Source: Pseudisothecium myosuroides (Eukaryota > Streptophyta > Bryopsida > Hypnales > Lembophyllaceae). Taken from it: DNA of 64,000 bases. Location of the stretch: contig OX637296.1 of assembly GCA_951799445.1 (NCBI GenBank), positions 15,624,001-15,688,000 of the forward strand. Reading direction: 5' to 3'. The notes beneath the pieces were generated by a model, which was not told the origin of the DNA, did no database searches, and worked only from the letters and a program-made list of their open reading frames with translations. The position numbers were made by a program, and so were the translations under genes. Shown here piece by piece: positions 44,622-57,149 of the stretch. Every line of letters begins with the position of its first letter. Position 1 is the first letter of the stretch.

Positions 44622-46500
44622 GATCGCTCACAGCATTCGTTCTTCCCTCAACCCCTGCCCCCATGACCACATCACGCTCAGCACCAACGCAATGTCACAT
44701 CCACATGCCCATCGACCACAACCTAAATTTTTTTTCCTCACAAATCAAATGCTCATCGTCTCGGTCTTGACTGACGAGGCTCAATTCACAACAATCTTAC
44801 TCAGAGAAAGGGAATACCTTCGTAATGATTATTAAAGAAAACAGGGGAAACCCTCAAAAACACAAGAGCGTTTTAACAAAATTGGCTTCGCAGCGACGAG
44901 AGGATCTCCCAATCCTAATGCGCACACAGCACAAACCCAGTGTACGACCAAAATTTCCTTATCGACATCAAATCCTCACCACCTTGTCAACATCTCAGCC
45001 TCGACGGAACAGGCATAAAGAAGACAGCAACGGCAACAACGAGGCTCAACTTATATCAAACCGTCGCTCAATTCAAAGCTATCCGCTCTCAAGTAAATCA
45101 ACTGAAGGCGATAACCTCTAAACACAAGTGAGCAACTCAAACTGGCCTCGCAGGAACTTGGCGAACTCTCAATCCTATCGCACACCGCAGAGATCCAAGG
45201 TCAATTGACTTCTGAGCGCCACCACCGAGTGGCAAACGTCACACACAATGCATGCTCTGTTCCACATTCCCGAACGTCAGCCAAAACCCAAACTAGCGCA
45301 ATGTCACATCGCTCAACCACCAAACTTCGCAAACAATCAAACGCTACAATCATCTCTCCAATTGCTTCTCAAAATCAGAAAATCAGAAAACCACCCCTAA
45401 AACTTCATACACATAAATTTCGCCAAACCCCACCAAAATTTCCACAAACCCACGCTTTTCCCTCACCACCACCATCGACACCCTCCGGCAAGAAGGCAAT
45501 CATCAATGCACGCTTGCCGACATACCCAGACTCCACCAAATCAGTATCAAAGCACGAACTTTGACCAAACCCCACCGCAATTCTCACAAAGTCATCACTA
45601 CCTAAGACCCCGCCACTCTCACAGACACTAAACCACGCCACCCACCTAGCAATCTGACGACGAAAGCATCAATGCCGACACCACAAACACGCAATCCAAC
45701 AACATGCACTTGCAATCACGCATTTCCTTGGTTTCAACGCCAGCGGAGGCTCAACACATACCAGCTCGCGTGCGCGTTCCCTTCCAAGCTCCACGCCCTC
45801 CACCACCAAGCTCCAACGTCCCCCCCACCCACGCATCAAAGCACCATCCAAACCCAAACCTTTCCAAGCACCATCAAAGCTTCAAAGCACACAATCAAAG
45901 CATCGTCATAGAGGTGGCGCCCGTTCTTCGTCTGTTTCGTGGCTAATCCAACCACAGATCCTCGATCTTATCGTCACCAAGTTGCAGCAACTAGCGTAGC
46001 AGCATGGACGCCGGCTCTCTTCTCACGGCGAATCGTTCTTTCTTTCTTTCTTTCTTTTCCCTTGAAGCTCTGTTCTCCTTCTGCCTTGCTGCCTTCCTCT
46101 TGCTGCCGGGGTACCAAGCGCTTCCAACATTCCCTTCCGTAGTACCTACCAAGTGGGCCACGTAGCGACAGACCGGGGAGATTCTGGTGTGGTCTGGGAG
46201 GTAGGAAAGCGAGAAAGGCGGAGTGGGTGACAAGTGGTGCGTGGGAACCGCGGGGGCTCGCGTGCCGGTGAGGCTTGTGAGGTGTACCACGACGCATGAC
46301 ATGAGGGACCATCTTGGTTTTGGTGAGGTCTTTAGTCTTTACTGGCAATTGGAAGAGGATTTCGGAGTTTCTCAGTTTGTACTTGTTGAACATCACATAA
46401 CCTACACTGAATAGTGAAATTAGGTTGCCCCACACTAATTTCTCGACATTCTACACTATATCAATATGCACAATTACTTTAGAAGGATGCAATAAAGTCA
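44622..46500 (-). promoter_or_regulatory. GC-richer 5' flank of the starch synthase gene
   Basis: This stretch differs from the surrounding AT-rich repeats and probably holds promoter and 5' UTR of the minus-strand starch synthase, possibly with a 5' UTR intron. Open frames on both strands show no domains. A (TTTC)n run lies at about 46035-46058. Confidence 0.35.
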
Positions 46501-46504
46501 GAAC

Positions 46505-46840
46505 TATGTGTATGGCATGGGTTGGCTCAGTGGTTCATGGCTCGGGATTAGTGGTTGGCGTGTACCTCCATCTAGACATGCATTATTTCACTATTTTAGT
46601 GTACTGTGTCCTATGCCATTGCTACAACCAAAATAAAAGTAAAAGTAATTTTCTAATTTTTTAATTCTTAATAATTCGAAATTCAATCACTTCCACACGA
46701 TAGGTTCAAACACCACAAGTCCATGCACTCTTCCTCAGTGAGGGCTTTCCAAGGGTACCAAGAACGCAATTGGACGATGTACAGTCCTAGCAATCTTACC
46801 GTAACAAACAAACAAACAAAGCAAAACAAACAAAACAAAC
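46505..46840 (+). repeat. SINE-like dispersed repeat B, copy 2
   Basis: Homologous to 30590-30840 from about 46600 on, ending with (AAAC)n-type sequence at about 46803-46838. Upstream is a tRNA-like A-box (GGTTGGCTCAGTGG, about 46519) and, farther in, GGTTCAAAC (about 46703). The distance between the boxes is larger than in a tRNA, so Pol III origin is a suggestion only. Confidence 0.5.
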
Positions 46841-47029
46841 AACCTAACTCAAGGTAATGGGTATGGGTAATGGATGGATGGATATATTATGAATTTTCAA
46901 AGGATTATTTGCCTTGAATCAATACCACAACATTGCAAAAGGACCCTTGCCTCATTGGTAACCAATTTTATGCTTAGCTTGTTCATGTTCAGAAGGTTTA
47001 ATTACATTGAAAGCAACCAAACGACAGTT

Positions 47030-48000
47030 GCAAAAAGTGAAAGAATTGAGTAACTTTTACTCTGACTAGAATTACTTGAAAAATGCTCTTTTTATCATTG
47101 CAATCCTGAGAACAATAGGTGAAAAGAAACTGACTGGAACTGTTGGAGGTGGAATTAGTTGAAGATGCTCTTTCTATCATTAAAAAAACTTGAAAGAGAA
47201 AAAGGACAAACAACTGTCCGGAGACAGTTTGAGGTGGGACTCAATCGACTGAACTAGGTGCTGTTTTTAATATTTATATTTTCAAGAGGAGAAGGTTACA
47301 AAAGTGACAGCCAGCAACTGTTGGAGGCACGGAAGAATTTGTTGAAGAAGCCATTTCATGATTACAATTTGGGGGAGAAAAGGTGATAAAAAAAAACAGT
47401 GACAACCAGGATCTGTTGGAGGTGGAATTAGTTGAACTGCCTTTTTTTTTATCATTCAAACCTTTTTTGAGAGGGAAGAAGAGACTGTACCCTACAAGTG
47501 ACTGGAGACAGTTTGAGGTGGAAATTCGTCGAAGAAGCCAGCCGGTTTTTATGATTGAAAATTTTGAGAACCAAAGGTGGAAAAACAGTGACCGGAACTG
47601 TTGGAGGTGGAATTGGTTGAAATGCATTTTCTTATCATTTTTTATTTTTTTCAAACAAATGAAAATTTCATTGCAAAACACTAACTTACATTACAAAGCA
47701 GCCAAGCCCAAAGGCTGGACAAAAGAGGAGAGGAGAAAGGAGAAGGAGAGAAACCTACTCAAAAATGCAGAGAATCGGTCTTCGCCTGTTCCAATTAACA
47801 TTTTCTTGTCATTCAAACTCTTCAGAGGAAAGAAAAGAACACTACTCACAAGTGACTGGAGACAGTTTGAGGTTGTACTGCAATTCGTTGCAGAAGCCGG
47901 TTTTCATGATGAAGATTTTGAGAACAAAAGGTGAAAAAACCGAGTGACAGGAATTGGTTGAAGCCAGACGGGTTCCTTACTTTTTTTTTATCATACAGTA
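47030..48000 (+). repeat. Degenerate ~92-bp tandem repeat
   Basis: At least seven copies of a unit carrying CTGTTGGAGGTGGAATT or CAGTTTGAGGTGG, then a TTTATCATTCAAA / TTTTGAGA.GG.AAAAGGTG block. Anchors near 47145, 47230, 47322, 47418, 47512, 47602 and 47860 give spacings of 85-96 bp. From about 47145 the two anchor versions tend to alternate, hinting at a ~185-bp dimer. The array is broken at about 47645-47790. Confidence 0.7.
47645..47745 (-). mobile_element. Probable 5'-truncated LINE 3' tail, antisense, inside the tandem repeat
   Basis: TTTTTTCAAACAAATGAAA... through CCAAGCCCAAAGGCTGG resembles the reverse complement of the 3' end of the LINE at the start of the window (CCAGCTCTTGAGCTTGG ... 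CATTTGTTCAAAAAA). A short T-run stands where the complement of a poly-A tail is expected. Confidence 0.45.
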
Positions 48001-48728
48001 AGTACGAGACGGAGGTTGTGGTCAAAACGGAAAAGGTGATAGGAATTTCGTTGCCTGTTGGAAGGTGGGTTGAGATATTTTTCTTTGGGGGGAGAATTTG
48101 TTCATGCATTTGCCGCTGATACCCGCCAGTTGAGGTCGGTCTCGGAGAGTGTACAGTACTGATCAACGAGACAGTTGACCACTGTACCGGCTGTGGTCTG
48201 CTTTTGCGTGGGTGCGACATCTGGACAGAAATGCCAGGGGGAGATCCCTGTGCACAAGTTGGCCAAGTGCATAATTTACGGTAGGGTTGGGGCCAGTGGG
48301 CCTGAACTGAGCTGGAGATAGATAAGCTTATTTCGCTTGTCAAAGTCACGGAAATGGACGGAGGTGCAGTGAGACTTCCATGTGCCTCCAAGATGTGAGT
48401 TGGAGAAGTATCTTCTTCTGGCGGAAGGTGCTACTGTGCTTAGTAATATTATTAGACTTCTCATATTTTCTTGTTGATAAGTGAAAGGAGGTTCCAACGC
48501 ATCAAAGAATGCAACATTTGGATATCGTATGTAAAAGTTAGGAAGGATCAAAGTTTCTTTTGGTAGAGGTCATAAAATCATTCTTCCACATAGTTATATG
48601 TTGATTTTGGAGATGTACATTGAATGAGTGATGATGGCGGTTTGGGTTAGTGGCACATTACGGGAGGTGCCCACCTTAAGGTCAATGTAGCCTTTTAAAT
48701 TTTTGTCAAATTTCCACCAAAACTTTAA

Positions 48729-48950
48729 CCTTTAAACGTCGAAGGGGTGACCCTCGAAATCATCCTTTTCTATTACCGTGTAAATCATTGGCCTTCAAAA
48801 TTGCAAAAGTATCCATTGCCACTGAAACTACTGTAGAAGATCTTCCCTTTCCACAACAAATTTCGAGGATGAATAGTTGCACTTTTGTCCTATACAATTT
48901 GATTCCTTGTCATCCATCGGACACAAAACATCCGCCTCAACGTTTAAAGG
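48729..48950. mobile_element. TTAA-bounded non-autonomous element, E11 (222 bp)
   Basis: The cleanest copy: TTAA-CCTTTAAACGTCGAAG at the left, and the right end reads CCTCAACGTTTAAAGG-TTAA, an inverted repeat of about 16 bp with two mismatches. TTAA (48725-48728 and 48951-48954) flanks both sides. Non-coding. Confidence 0.7.
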
Positions 48951-48989
48951 TTAACCAATAAAGGTTTGTGGGTAATTGTATATATTGTA

Positions 48990-50902
48990 CTCCCTTCGTC
49001 TTGAAATAAATCCGGGGTTTCCTAGAAATGGCTAGATTAATGCGTGAGTTGTTCCTATTTTTAAAGGATAGCGGAGATATTGAAGCTTCTACTAAACCCT
49101 ACTAGGTGTGAAAGAATGGAAACAAAAAGTGAAGTGGCGCATGTTGAAAACAAGCGGAGAAAGTGACAAATTAGACATTATTGGATTGATAATTCATCAA
49201 TTACAGTCTTTCATTTGGATGTCATATTAAAATATAAACCTTATTATGCTCAAATACAATAATTGTACACAAAGAATACAGAACGAGTTTGAAGCTTTTG
49301 AGACAAAAGGAAGTGCAATCAAATGATCCAAATTGGAAGTGACACGTGTAGCATAAATACAAATTGTTGCCACTATTATATTCTTCAATTTATATTCCTT
49401 CAATGTCAACTATGCAAAAAAGCACCATTGATATTGCATTCAAAATTGGATTTCCCAATCCTTTAAGGATTAAAGTAAGCACACTTGTAATCTACACTAA
49501 TAGCAACTAAGGATCCTTTCTATTAGAAAACATGAATTGTTTTTATTGGATCTTATTGGCAAGTGAAAGATGATTCTAAAGCACTTTAGTGTGTATTATT
49601 TTGACATTGGATGAATAAGTTATTAAATTTCAAAGTATTCTATGTAGGTTTGCCAAAGAATGGCACTAGACTCTTATGGGCTTTGGTGTCATAATTGCAT
49701 ACATCTTGTGCCCTCAATATCTAAATCTAAATATTGTTCAATTTTTTGTTTTCAATGCTGACTTTATATTTTGGCCAATGATGATTATAGGTGCATATAC
49801 CAGCTTATTCAATTTTTGTACTAGGTGTTGAAAATTAAGAGAAAAAAGTGAATGAATTCTCAAAATCACCTTAAAAAAATGAATTACCAATTTTTGGATG
49901 AAGTTTACTCATTTCAAACAATATTGTGGATGAAGACATGTAAATGATAGATGTTTGTCTAAAAACGGATAATTGTTTGGACTTAGTTGCGCTTTAGAGT
50001 GCATGTCAAATTGCCAAGAAGAAAACTTAATTTAAACATTGGATAGGAGTCCCTATTTGTACTATAATTTAGAAGCCACCCTATTTGTGCCACTCTATAA
50101 CTAAGTGAACATGAGTGGCCCTTCCAATAGGAAGATCTCTCAAAATCAAAATATAGTTTGTCACTTGTATGTAACTTTATACACAAATTGATTTATATTT
50201 CAATTAAGAATGACACACTATGTAATTGCATATTAAATGTAAAATTAAAATTCACAAAATATTTCATTTTGTATTTACATCTTACCATACAACTTGCACT
50301 TCAGAACTGTGGAGACATATTTGTCCATTTTGATGGACATATTAGTCTATTTGTACCTTGGAGCAATGTTATTTGAAAGGGTTGAATGTACAGTACACTC
50401 GGGGCTAGTTCGTTTACAAACTACTGATTTGAGAGGCATGCTCTGCACATCCTTAAGGGGTTAACATGGGTCTGCTTTCCTTATAACTTAGTAGAAAAGC
50501 TCACTGAAGTTAAGAAGCTTTTATTCATGTCTAGGTTGTCAACAAAGTCTGAAATAAATATATAAATAAACAAATAAATCCTGGGGCTTGTAGCCATTCA
50601 AAATAACAGATCTTCACATAGATCAGCAAGTCATCAACAGCAGCACAGGCACCGACATGTTCGACAACATCAAAACAAGGTACCATACTACACTTAGCGT
50701 TCTTTCAAGCAGTCTAAACTCATAATTAAGCTTATTGACAGAGACAACAGGAAGGACGAGGCCCAGCAAGGACCGAAAGCACTCAAATGCTGCATCGCTC
50801 AACTTCCAATTGTTGAATTATTGAAATAAATGGTCCTACAACATGTACTGTACAATTGCAATAGCAATCTACAAAATAATCTCACTAAGAAACGAAAACT
50901 CC
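48990..50902. other. Gene-free stretch with isolated transposon ends
   Basis: A single Stowaway-like end (TACTCCCTTCGTCTTGAAAT, about 48990) without a matching partner; TTAA-type right ends at about 49461-49473 (CTTTAAGGA-TTAA) and 50452-50464 (CCTTAAGGGG-TTAA). The last 300 bp before 50902 are probably the 3' UTR of the minus-strand histidine kinase. Confidence 0.45.
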
Positions 50903-53900
50903 CTATTCCCGGGGTAGCATGTGACCAATAGTTTTGAGAAGCTGTTGAATGTCAAAAGGCTTGCCGAGGTAGCCATCCATTCCATGAGTGAGACATGTGT
51001 CTTGATAGCCTTGGATAGCATGCGCTGTAAGCCCTAAAATGGGCACTCTGGACCATCCCTTCTCCGTTTCGGTTACCCGAATTTGCTCGGTTGCTGTTAA
51101 TCCGTCCATGACTGGCATCTGATCACAAGAAGTGAATAACCAATTTCAAAATCAGGCACTTCCAAAATACGCAGATCACTGCAAGTAGTGAAAGTAGAGA
51201 CCATCAACTAAAATCTATGAAAAAAAACATAAAATTCTTTATACTTTGTAAGTTACTTCAATGTTTTCTTCTGGCTACTGCCATAAGCAGATGGCACCTA
51301 CTTAGAAGCAAGTCGCACCCGCGTTTAGTAGCCAGATGAAAACAAACTACTTTACCTTGAGAATCACAATCAACACGATTAACCCAATAATCAACCACAT
51401 GTAGCTTTCTAAACTGAAACTCATTGAGCATTCTTCTACTCTCATACAACTCCTGTTGGTGACACCTACTCAGTAAGCAATTGAAACCTCCATTCGAAAG
51501 CCAAAAACAAAAAACAAAAAACAAAAACTGCTTTACTTTGAGAAATACAATCAACACGACAAACCACAGGTTGACTGACTTTCTAGACTTGAATTTCATT
51601 AAGCATTATTCTACTCTCGTGCAATTCCAATTTGCTGTATGCAATGTTCATATTCATGTCATGAAAACAAGCCGAAATTCAAGCACTTGATAGAATTAGA
51701 ATGGCAGATTCGGGTTCGTGGGTGCTCTCTAAAGAATGATATGAATTCGTGAAGCAGAAAAATGTAATAAACAAGTTTACAAAAGCATTGAAATTAGCTT
51801 ACCTGGACATCCATGAGGACAAGGTCGAACTGGTCATGCTCTGCACAAAGAGTTTCCAGAGCTTGCTGCCCGTCTCCCACAATCGTAACCACATGACCAT
51901 GTTTCTGAAGCTGCCGGGACGCCACTTTTTGGTTGATGGGGTTATCCTCCGCCAGCAGGATCCTCAACCGAAGCTTCTTCTCCAGCAGCAAACTCTCCAG
52001 CTCTGTCGAAGAGCCTCTACTAAGCACTGAAAACGGGGACGGCACTTCAGACGAAATTTTACGTAATAACGTGAATGGCGGTGTACCAGAGCCTGAAGTT
52101 CCTGCCACAGCCTCTGTTTCGTCATCATCAAGTGAAGGAGCTGGTGCTATTACCGAGGGCAACACTATTGACGGCTCAAGCTCTGTTATGGAAGGGGATT
52201 CTTCAACATCATTCAAACCCGGTCTTGGAATAAAATTCTCTCTCCTCGCACTCCGTAGCTCTTTGAATGCTTCGAAATCTGAACTTGACGATCGCCGAGC
52301 TTGACTGGATGGTTCATCTATTATACGAAATGTCGTTGAAGGCTCAAGCTCTATTATGGAAGGGGATTCTTCAACATCATTCAAACCCGGCCTTGGAATA
52401 AAAAGATCTCTCCTCGCACTCCGCAGCTCTTTGAATGCTTCGAAATCTGAACTTGACGATCGCCGTGCGTGACTGGAGGGTTCATCTACTATACTAAATG
52501 TTGTTGTAGGGGCTTCATTACTACTAGGTCTAAATTTGCTAAACGGTGGCAAGGAGGATTCCCTTTTTCTTGAGACATAGGCTGAAAGGTCGTCCATTGA
52601 AATCACGGTGCTTTCTGCTCGTGGATAATAATCTGGATTGAATACCAAGCCGTCCATCAAGCTCCATGGTTTCTCGTACACCTTGGTTGGGGAAGACTCG
52701 GCTGATGGAGTAGCAGAGCTGAGCACTAGAGGCAAGCAAAAGTGAAAGAAGCTTCCGATTCCTTCTTCACTCTCCACCCATATTGTGCCGCCTAAAAGCT
52801 CCACAAACCTGGATGACATTACATAAACTGGATGTGAACACTCATGTGACTTTAAGGTAGAAACACCTACAAGCGCCATTTTCCGTTCTCCAACACCTAA
52901 AAAATGAAATGGGCTAAAATGAACACTTCACGTTATTTGTAACGTGTTTAAATTAGTGCAGTCTGAAACAACTGGATAATTTCCACAAAAAACAATTTTA
53001 TTTGCAGTGACACTAATTTTTCACCCTCACAGAAAAGGGATAATCAGTGTAGGTAACCATGCATGTTTCAAGATGTCATACACTGATCGGGATTCAGAAT
53101 GTATGCCAAGGAATTTTTTAATTTTTTTTTCCATATAGTGCATTAGTCGCGTTTCAAAACCCAAAATCCCTACGAATTTGAAAACAGGGCACTGAGAGCC
53201 TTGAGGCCAGGGTAAGGAATTCCAAGGCCGAATTGGGAGTTCGTAGTAGTACCTGTGGACTATACAGAGACCAAGGCCAGTCCCACCGTAAAGACGAGAA
53301 GTGGACGCATCTGCTTGAGTGAAGGGCTTGAACATATCCTTCAGCTTCTCCTTGTTGATTCCAATGCCAGTATCACGAACTTCGAAGTGAATGAACATGC
53401 TCTCTGGAGTGCCAGCGACTCCGGATTCGTACTCCGACATCGTTTCCATTCGACCGCTGTCAGCTGCAACAACACAGTGCTCGCATTAGTAATAAGAAAG
53501 GTGCAGCATACACAAAATTTGCATCCACGTCGCATAGATAACTATCCTCAACAGACTCTTCATTCACGGTACTAGTTTTCGGATCAGAGTTGAAGGAGGA
53601 GTGTGCAAAAAAGTTCTCTCCTCTAATGCAAGGTGAAATATTGAAGTTTCCAATTAACATTTCCGGGTAGGGACACGATTAGAGCATACCGTTCGAATTT
53701 CAAAAATTTCATAAACTAGTTCATTAAGAGGCTGAAAGATATGGGGCTCAAAGTGGGTTAAATGCATTTTCTACATTTTTAGCAATGCAACTCCTTTGAA
53801 AATCCGGATTAGCGCTTTGAACGACGCTTGATGGACATCCCACCTTCGTCTTCTTCTTCTATGGAGGAGAAACCAAAAGAATGAGATCTTGTTTTAATGT

Positions 53901-56900
53901 CACTTTGAAAGCATTGAAAAGAAAGAGAGACAGCCCATGAGAGTGTCTTACCATGGAGTGCATTCATCTTTGACGCAACCAACGAGTCAGAAGCCACGCT
54001 CACGTGCACGGATATGCACCCTTCATGCGTAAACTTCAGCGCATTCCCAACTGCAAACCCAAAGCCCGGAAAATTAATGACAGGCATCTTCAAAACAATG
54101 AACGAAAGCCACAAATTTTAAGGACACTCAACCCTCTCAAATGACACCTCGGGGGCTCCTAAATACTCACTCTCACATGTGCTCACAACTTTGCATGTTG
54201 AAATTGTCAAATTAGATGTGTACACAACATTTTCAGAGTCTCTAAGATACACATAGAATGCGCAATTACAAAACACACCATTAAAGAGAATTGAATGTAC
54301 ATTAGCCAAAAAGAAATGTGCATTTGCGCACAACATGACACATACTAGGGATATAAAGAGATTATGGAGCAATTACCGAGTGTCATTAGAGAATTTGAGT
54401 TCACATTTGTACACAACATGACATATTCCCAGTTATAGAGTGTGCCATGAGAGAGGGTTGAGTGTACACAAAAAAAAGATAAAGGAAATAAAGTTAACAA
54501 AGGAACACATCTGGAACAAAAAAGCGCAAAATATGAGAAAAATGCAAACCTAAGTTGATCAAGCATTGCTGGAGCTTTCCCACGTCGCCAGCAAGCGAGG
54601 GCGGCACAGCCCTATCAACGTCCCAACGGAGCTTGAGACCGCGCTCGTGAGCTCTCGCTTCCATCATCCGAAACGTGCTGGACACCATTTTGCTAACATT
54701 GAACGGCACGGTCTCCACTTCCAGTCGTCCCGCTTCAATCTTCGCCAGATCCAGAACGCTATTAATGATGTGAAGGAGAAGATCTGCACATTCCTTCACT
54801 GAGACAAGGCTCTCCTTCTGATCCCCAGTCAGTTCCGACTCAAGGAGCAACGCAGTTAACCCCAAAATCCCATGAATCGGCGTCCTGCAAATGACCATGC
54901 GGTGTCAGAGTTCAGAGCTCTGTAGGACGCAATTGGAAAATGACGCAAGTTGAAATCAAGGGCTACTGTTTGAAACTAGATTACGGGACTCAGAACCGCA
55001 AATTTGAAAGCAGGGGCTATTGTTTGAAACGAGATGATGGGACTCAGAATCGCAAATTTGAAAGCAGGGGTTACTGTTTTGCAACGAGATGATGGGGCTG
55101 ACAATCGCACGAGGCTGGATTTAGAAGCAAATGGTAGAATGAATTGAGAACTGTGATAAACCCTAATTGGGAACTGTGATAAACCCTACTGGGATTTCGT
55201 AAAACGGAGTGATAGCTGGGAACCTGATCTCGTGACTCATGTTGGCTAGAAAATCCGTCTTGGCGTGACTGGCCATCTCCGCCTTCTTCTGCGAAATTTG
55301 AAGCTCCTCGTTGGTTATGAGCAACTGCCGGGTTCTGCATTCCACTGTGCATTCCAGATCTCGGTTCATTTGGTGCAGTCTCCGCGTCAGGCTCTTCTTC
55401 TCCCTCACCGCCGCTGCCAGCGTGATGCTCACCACCCCCATCACAATACTGAACAGCTGAACCTGCAGAACCACAACCACTGTAGTGCATGAGCCATATT
55501 TCAATTTGCTGCTGACTACCGCTACTGCACAAGCATTGAAAAACATAGTGCTCTTTCGTTACATCTCCTTGTAACAAGACATGCTTTAGTCATTGTAAGC
55601 ATGACTCCTTTCTTTCGAGAAAATCGGAGTCAGCATTGGCTTCTTTCTGACATGACATTCTTCAACCGTCTTAAACATGCAGCCTGGGCTTGGAGAATCA
55701 ACCTTAAGTCTAGGAATTGATTGGAAATAATGTCGCATTCTGACATGACATGACTGGCACATAATCGGATAGCTTTCTAAACTTTAATTTTGTTCAGTAA
55801 TCTCCTACTCCAATACAGCTCGAATTGGCTCATATTAATGGGAAAACAGCAAGCCAGAATACAAGCTGTATGTTAACATAGTGATGGATTTAGATTCTGA
55901 GGTGCAAATGCGGGCCTGTGAAGAGTGTTTTAAGCATTGAAATCCCTAACCTCTCCAAAAGGAAATTCTAGCAAATGTATGTGACGATGTTGACGGAGAG
56001 TTCAGTTACCTGAAGGACGAGCTGGGCACTCCAAGACTTCGGCAGTCCGGCGAGAGCATGCACTGCGCCCTTCCGCCGGACACCCCCCAACGCCGAAACG
56101 TACGCCACCGCCGTCACAGTAACAGCCCACCCCACTCGATTAAACCTCAACGCCGTGTACGTAATCAACGGAAAACACAAATACGGCATGGGCTGAAACC
56201 AGTTCAACTCCAGGAAGAACACCGCAAACAGCAACCCCAGCGTAATCCCCGCCGTGACCGCAATCTCCAGCAACTTCACCGGCCGTTTCAAATTCGGCGA
56301 GCATTTCCACGTCATCCCATGCACAATCATCGGCGTAACCGTAATCATGGACGCCAGAATCCCCAGCCACCAGGTACTCCAGAACGGCCAGAACAACTTT
56401 CGATTCGCCAACGGCGTGAACGTCACGCACAGCGCGATGACTGTCGCGAATATAATGGACGTCACCGTTACAATAACAAGAAAACACACCGCGTCCGCGA
56501 CGGTGTCAATAGTCGGGTACTTCTTCTGGTTCCGCCCCTTGCAGAGTCCCCTGTGAAGGTAGAATGCGACCACATGGCTGTGAACTGTCGCCAGCACGCT
56601 CACCATGAAGAGCAAGGCTCCCACCACGGACGTCATCCCTGCGCGGCGCTCAGTCATGTAAACTCTCACGAGGAAGAGCCCGACGAGGTTTCCTGGAATA
56701 ACCGAAGAATGCCAGAGAGCCGCCATGGAAGCGGACACGGCGTGAGGGAGGTAGAGAGGGAAGACGATGGAGTCACCCCTGTGCGTTTGAAACTCTTCAG
56801 TGGAACTTTCCCACATGACGATCCCGGAGAGGAGAACTGTGACCACGGTGATGAAGTTGCGGAGGAGGAATTGGCAAACCCAGGAAGCGTCGCGAGGGTG

Positions 56901-57149
56901 GCTGCGCCAGGCGCGTTGCATGGATTCACCGCCGCGGTGTGCTTGCTCAGATATCCAGGAGGTTGCGCGCGAAGTGAAAACTGGGGGAGTGCAGCTGTCG
57001 ATGTCCACTGCGACGGTCGCGCCATGACCGCTGCCACTGGAGTTCATCATTTTCACTCCGACTTGGTGCGCTTCGGAGTCTCGAGAGAAGGAGCCCGTTG
57101 TTACGATGCCGTACTCATGGCGGTCGATCGTGATTCGCTCACTCACCAT
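50903..57149 (-). CDS. MASE1 hybrid histidine kinase with receiver domain, 7 exons
   Basis: Membrane-bound hybrid sensor kinase of 1081 aa that should pass phosphate from His to an Asp in its own receiver. Exons (minus): 57149-56010, 55462-55224, 54884-54550, 54050-53952, 53463-53253, 52808-51803, 51118-50903; all GT-AG with consistent phase. Residues ~95-400 form a MASE1-type multi-helix sensor ([40 protein letters not shown]). Next are a coiled-coil linker (~400-450), HisKA with SHEIRTP (H457), HATPase N-box VGNALKF (N574), DTGIGI (D635), [15 protein letters not shown] (664-670), a Ser-rich linker with a duplicated 56-aa unit (~775-887), then the receiver: LLAEDNP (D963), LMDVQMPVMDG (D1008), T1041, K1063. 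All catalytic residues are intact. No CHASE domain, so it is not a classical cytokinin receptor; the signal sensed is unknown. Confidence 0.92.
51340..51650. repeat. Direct repeat in histidine kinase intron 6, related copy in intron 1
   Basis: ACTACTTTACCTTGAGAATC...CTTTCTAAACTGAAACTCAT recurs about 175 bp later as ACTGCTTTACTTTGAGAAAT...CTTTCTAGACTTGAATTTCA. A third relative (AGCTTTCTAAACTTTAATTT) is at 55771-55830 in intron 1 of the same gene. Confidence 0.6.
52173..52508 (-). repeat. In-frame 168-bp tandem duplication in the histidine kinase linker
   Basis: Two adjacent 168-bp units, 52173-52340 and 52341-52508, encode two nearly identical 56-aa segments containing [19 protein letters not shown] and [15 protein letters not shown]. 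The exact multiple of three keeps the frame, and the low divergence points to a recent event. Confidence 0.9.
54952..55195. repeat. Tandem repeats in histidine kinase intron 2
   Basis: Three copies of a ~54-bp unit (anchor GCTACTGTTTGAAACGAGAT with changes at 54963, 55017 and 55071), followed by two copies of a 24-bp unit GAACTGTGATAAACCCTA (55147 and 55171). Confidence 0.85.

Noticed and set aside
45974..46435. Minus-strand 153-codon frame upstream of the starch synthase
   Set aside because: No recognisable domain, low-complexity KKERKK part derives from a TTTC run, and no splice or homology support.
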